Source: JAIVJM01 sp963816985 (GTDB lineage Bacteria > Acidobacteriota > Blastocatellia > Pyrinomonadales > Pyrinomonadaceae). From it: a DNA stretch of 64,000 bases. The notes beneath the pieces are model-generated. The model searched no databases and was not told the DNA's origin. It saw only the letters and a program-made list of their open reading frames with translations. The stretch lies in assembly GCA_963816985.1 (NCBI GenBank), contig CAWFMF010000004.1, positions 310,001 to 374,000 of the forward strand, read 5' to 3'. Positions 61,099 through 64,000 of the stretch are shown one piece after another. How positions within the stretch are numbered: position 1 is the first letter of the stretch; every line of letters begins with the position of its first letter. Position numbers and translations under genes: made by a program.

Positions 61099-61743
61099 TT
61101 ATTTATCCGCCTTGGCCTTGAAGCTCACGCGACCGTCCTTGACGGCGATGGAGAAGTGGACGCGCTCGCAGCCCGCGCGGTCTTTGAGGGCGTCGGACTT
61201 CTCGGCGATCATCCGGTGGAAGCGTGCGAAGGAGAGGTCGTCGGTCGGCTCGCCGCACTGCCGCTTGGCGTCCACGAAAGACTCGTAGAGATTCTTGATG
61301 GTCGAGACCTCGCGGCGCGCGTCCGCGCAGACGAAGGTGCGCGGCGGCGGCTCTTCCGCTTCGGCCCCGCCGCCGAAACGCGCCGCGGCGCGCGAGGCCG
61401 CCGTGCCCCGGCCTTCCTCTCGATCCTTCATCGTGCGCCGCCAGAGTTGGAGGAAGGAGGTGTGGCGCGCGACGAGCGAGTTGTACTGGTAGCGTTGCGC
61501 GAAGGTCATCGAGCGGTCGTCGGCGAGCCTTTTGACGAGCGTCTCGACGCGCCCTTTCGTGTCGTAGGGCGGTCGCTTCGCGCCGCCGTTGAAGTAGATG
61601 TCGAACTCGACCTTGAGCCGCCGGATGTCTTCTTCGAGGCGGACTAACTGCTCCTCGATGGTCGGCTGCGCGTCGCGCACGACGACGTTCTTCTTCTCAC
61701 GCTCTTTGGCGCGGCGCGCGAATTTGTTCTGGCGGACTGCCAA
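61099..61743 (-). CDS. protein resembling the MXAN_5187 C-terminal family
   Basis: 214 residues, charged and mostly helical. It has a coiled-coil start (AKEREKKNVVVRDAQPTIEE then EEDIRRLKVEFDIYFNGGAK) and a later segment, RYQYNSLVARHTSFLQLWRR. This layout matches uncharacterised proteins named for the C-terminal domain of MXAN_5187 in myxobacteria and acidobacteria; the match is from memory of the pattern and is moderate. There is no signal peptide. Function unknown. Confidence 0.55.
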   Translation of the reverse strand: MAVRQNKFARRAKEREKKNVVVRDAQPTIEEQLVRLEEDIRRLKVEFDIYFNGGAKRPPYDTKGRVETLVKRLADDRSMTFAQRYQYNSLVARHTSFLQLWRRTMKDREEGRGTAASRAAARFGGGAEAEEPPPRTFVCADARREVSTIKNLYESFVDAKRQCGEPTDDLSFARFHRMIAEKSDALKDRAGCERVHFSIAVKDGRVSFKAKADK

Positions 61744-61850
61744 GCTCTCTCCCCTTCCCTTGCCGACCGCCGGAGGTTCCGGCGCGACACGCTTTCGAGT
61801 CTAGGGTTTCGTCGCGGAGGGTGTCAACAACTATCCTCAAGGCACTTTCG

Positions 61851-63309
61851 TTAAGGCCACTGGATGACCTTCCGCCGCTCGGCGGGCGTGGGCGCGGGGG
61901 GCGGGGTGTTGACGAGCGAGGGCGTCGAGCCTTGCGTCGCCGCGCGCCGCGTCTCGACGCCCGTGCGCGTTTGCGAGCCCCTCGAAGGAGCGCCGGGGGA
62001 CGGGCCTTCGTCAACGCCCTCGTCTTCCCCTGACGCGCGCGACGCGGCGGCGGCTGATGCCGGAGTCTTCCCTCGAAGCCCCGCGTCTGACGCGCGACCG
62101 CGCGGCGCGTTACCCTCCGCCGCGACGCTCTCGGAGACGACCGACGGCACGTTCGAGGCGGGCGCGGCCCCCTTCGCCGGAGGTGCGCCGGAGGCGGTTG
62201 TGTCCTGCGCGCTCGGCGTGAACGGGAAGGAGTCATACGTGCCCGGCGCGACGGGCAGAGGCTGCGCGAGTTCCGGCGTGGTCGTCGGCGAGGGCTGCGG
62301 CAAGGAATCGGCGGCCAGCGTCGGCGGCGTCTGCGGGACGACCGGCTGCGGCGCAGCGCCCGTGGCCGTCGGTGCGGGCCGCGCGTTGGAAGTCTCCGCG
62401 CCGCGACGGAGCAGGAAGACCGACGCGCCGGAGGCGACGATGAGGACGACCGCGCCCACCGTCACCGGCCACGATTGAAGCACGCTCCTGAAGCGCGAGC
62501 CGGACGAAGAAGGCGAGACCGCTTGGGGCCGTCTCCGAGCTAAGACTCTGCAACGCCGTGCTCTCGACGGTCGCGCCTTCGTCCGCCTTGTTGTTGATGA
62601 AGGTCGTGCCCTCTCGGACGGCGGCGGTGTCTGCGTCGGGCTCGCGCGCCGCGCCGACGGAAGAGGCCGCGACCATCGCTTCCAACCGCGCCTTCGTTGC
62701 CTCTTGAGATTCGACTAACGAGTCTCGACGCTCGTCCTTCGAGGCTCGTTGCTCGACGGATGATGTGCTCGGCTCGAACGGCAGCTCTCGCGGCTTGAAG
62801 ACGGAAGTGACGACGGGCCGCACTTCTTCGGTCTCGACGCGCACGGGGATGTCCGGTTCAGTCTCGACGTGTGGTTGACTCTCCGGCTCTTGCGGGCGAG
62901 CGGGCCGAGAGGCTTCGGCTTCCTTGAGCAGTTCGACGATCTCTTCGAAGCCGCGCGAGGCGGCCCAACGTTCGGCGGTCGTGCCGAGTTTCGTCTGCGC
63001 CGACGCGTCCGCGCCCGCGTCGAGGAGGAGCCGCACAACGTCTTCGTGCCCGAAAAAGACGGCGAGGATGAGGGGCGTGAAGCCGTCGTCGCGCCGCGCG
63101 TTGACGTTCGCGCCCGCGCCGATGAGGAGTTGCGCCACGTCCGAATAGCCGCGCGCCGACGCGCGCATGAGCGCCGTCTCGCCTTTGTCGAAAGTCTCTT
63201 CGACGTGCGCGCCCGACGCGAGCAGCGACTCGACGCCGGCGGCGTCGCCCGACTCGACGGCGAGCGGCCACTCGGTCGTCGGCTGCGTGGGCGAAAGTGC
63301 TTTGTCCAT
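61851..63309 (-). pseudogene. ankyrin-repeat protein with one membrane segment, split by a frameshift
   Basis: ATG 63309 starts an ankyrin domain with three or four repeats (GETALMRASARGYSDVAQLL, GFTPLILAVFFGHEDVVRLL, GTTAERWAASRGFEEIVELL). After a long linker the frame is lost near the four-base C run at 62525-62528 (minus strand). In the next frame the protein continues with AVSPSSSGSRFRSVLQSWPV, a membrane helix (VTVGAVVLIVASGASVFLLR) and a Pro/Ala-rich tail ending ERRKVIQWP at 61851. One surplus base would explain it, either a sequencing error in the G run or a real mutation. If corrected, the product is about 485 residues, with ankyrin repeats inside and a tail outside the membrane. Confidence 0.65.
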
Positions 63310-63421
63310 TTTCAGTTTCTCTTCGGGGCGAACGGCGGCGTAGAATGTTCGGACGCCGGAGACGGCGCGCGGATAAAAGTTATCATCAACGAACGCCTCC
63401 TGACTACCTCTGCCGCCCGTG

Positions 63422-64000
<579 letters not shown>

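Overview
The window is bacterial. Its right-hand 24 kb is a G+C-rich chromosomal backbone: paired ECF sigma and zinc-finger anti-sigma genes, two DUF4097 proteins, ComM, an MltD-like transglycosylase, Lon, Hsp20, NrdR, a LytM peptidase, a cold-shock protein and the start of selA. This set, with a protein resembling the MXAN_5187 C-terminal family, suggests an acidobacterium (Blastocatellia/Pyrinomonadaceae type); that placement is inference from gene content only. The left 40 kb is lower in G+C and is a stack of mobile DNA built on one host gene, dcd (dCTP deaminase).

The host dcd runs on the minus strand. Its first 124 codons lie at 40363-40734 and its last 72 codons at 18160-18378. About 22 kb (18385-40362) separates them. 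That block has a repeated 6-bp core (GCGGGC) at both junctions and 10-bp inverted repeats just inside. It encodes two tyrosine recombinases and a small third protein in an operon (20385-25965), a layout like Tn554 tnpABC. It also carries a complete replacement dcd beside its right end (39621-40187) and a dUTPase gene. Its cargo is a RecD2-like helicase, small DNA-binding proteins, a short Argonaute paired with an HNH-APAZ-type effector (30770-33521), and a modification/restriction operon on the plus strand: zinc ribbon, DNA methyltransferase, unknown protein, McrB-like ATPase, McrC-like nuclease, second nuclease (33803-39369). It is best read as a defence-carrying element that breaks dcd and supplies a substitute.

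Downstream of dcd lies a second element at 4926-18155, related to Tn7/Tn5053. It has a perfect 5-bp target duplication (TAACT), TGT termini and arrays of related terminal sites at both ends. It keeps a TniB-type ATPase and a TniQ-type protein, but no DDE transposase. Its tniQ is split by two IS982-like elements and an IS256 element. Its cargo is one minus-strand operon: substrate-binding lipoprotein, ABC ATPase, permease, an unknown protein, a nucleoside-phosphorylase-like protein and a heme-oxygenase-fold protein.

Positions 1-4920 hold further insertion sequences: an IS630 tail, an intact IS256, a fragment of a TnsD/TniQ-like protein, and two IS630 elements whose transposases need a -1 frameshift on an A-run.

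In the backbone, an ECF sigma, an anti-sigma factor and two DUF4097 proteins form one minus-strand cluster (40943-44435). A second sigma/anti-sigma pair lies at 55161-56673. nrdR, hsp20 and lon are adjacent. The intergenic regions contain large perfect palindromes, a 21-bp tandem repeat array (58898-59156), and a strong sigma-70-type promoter with a possible small RNA upstream of the cold-shock gene.
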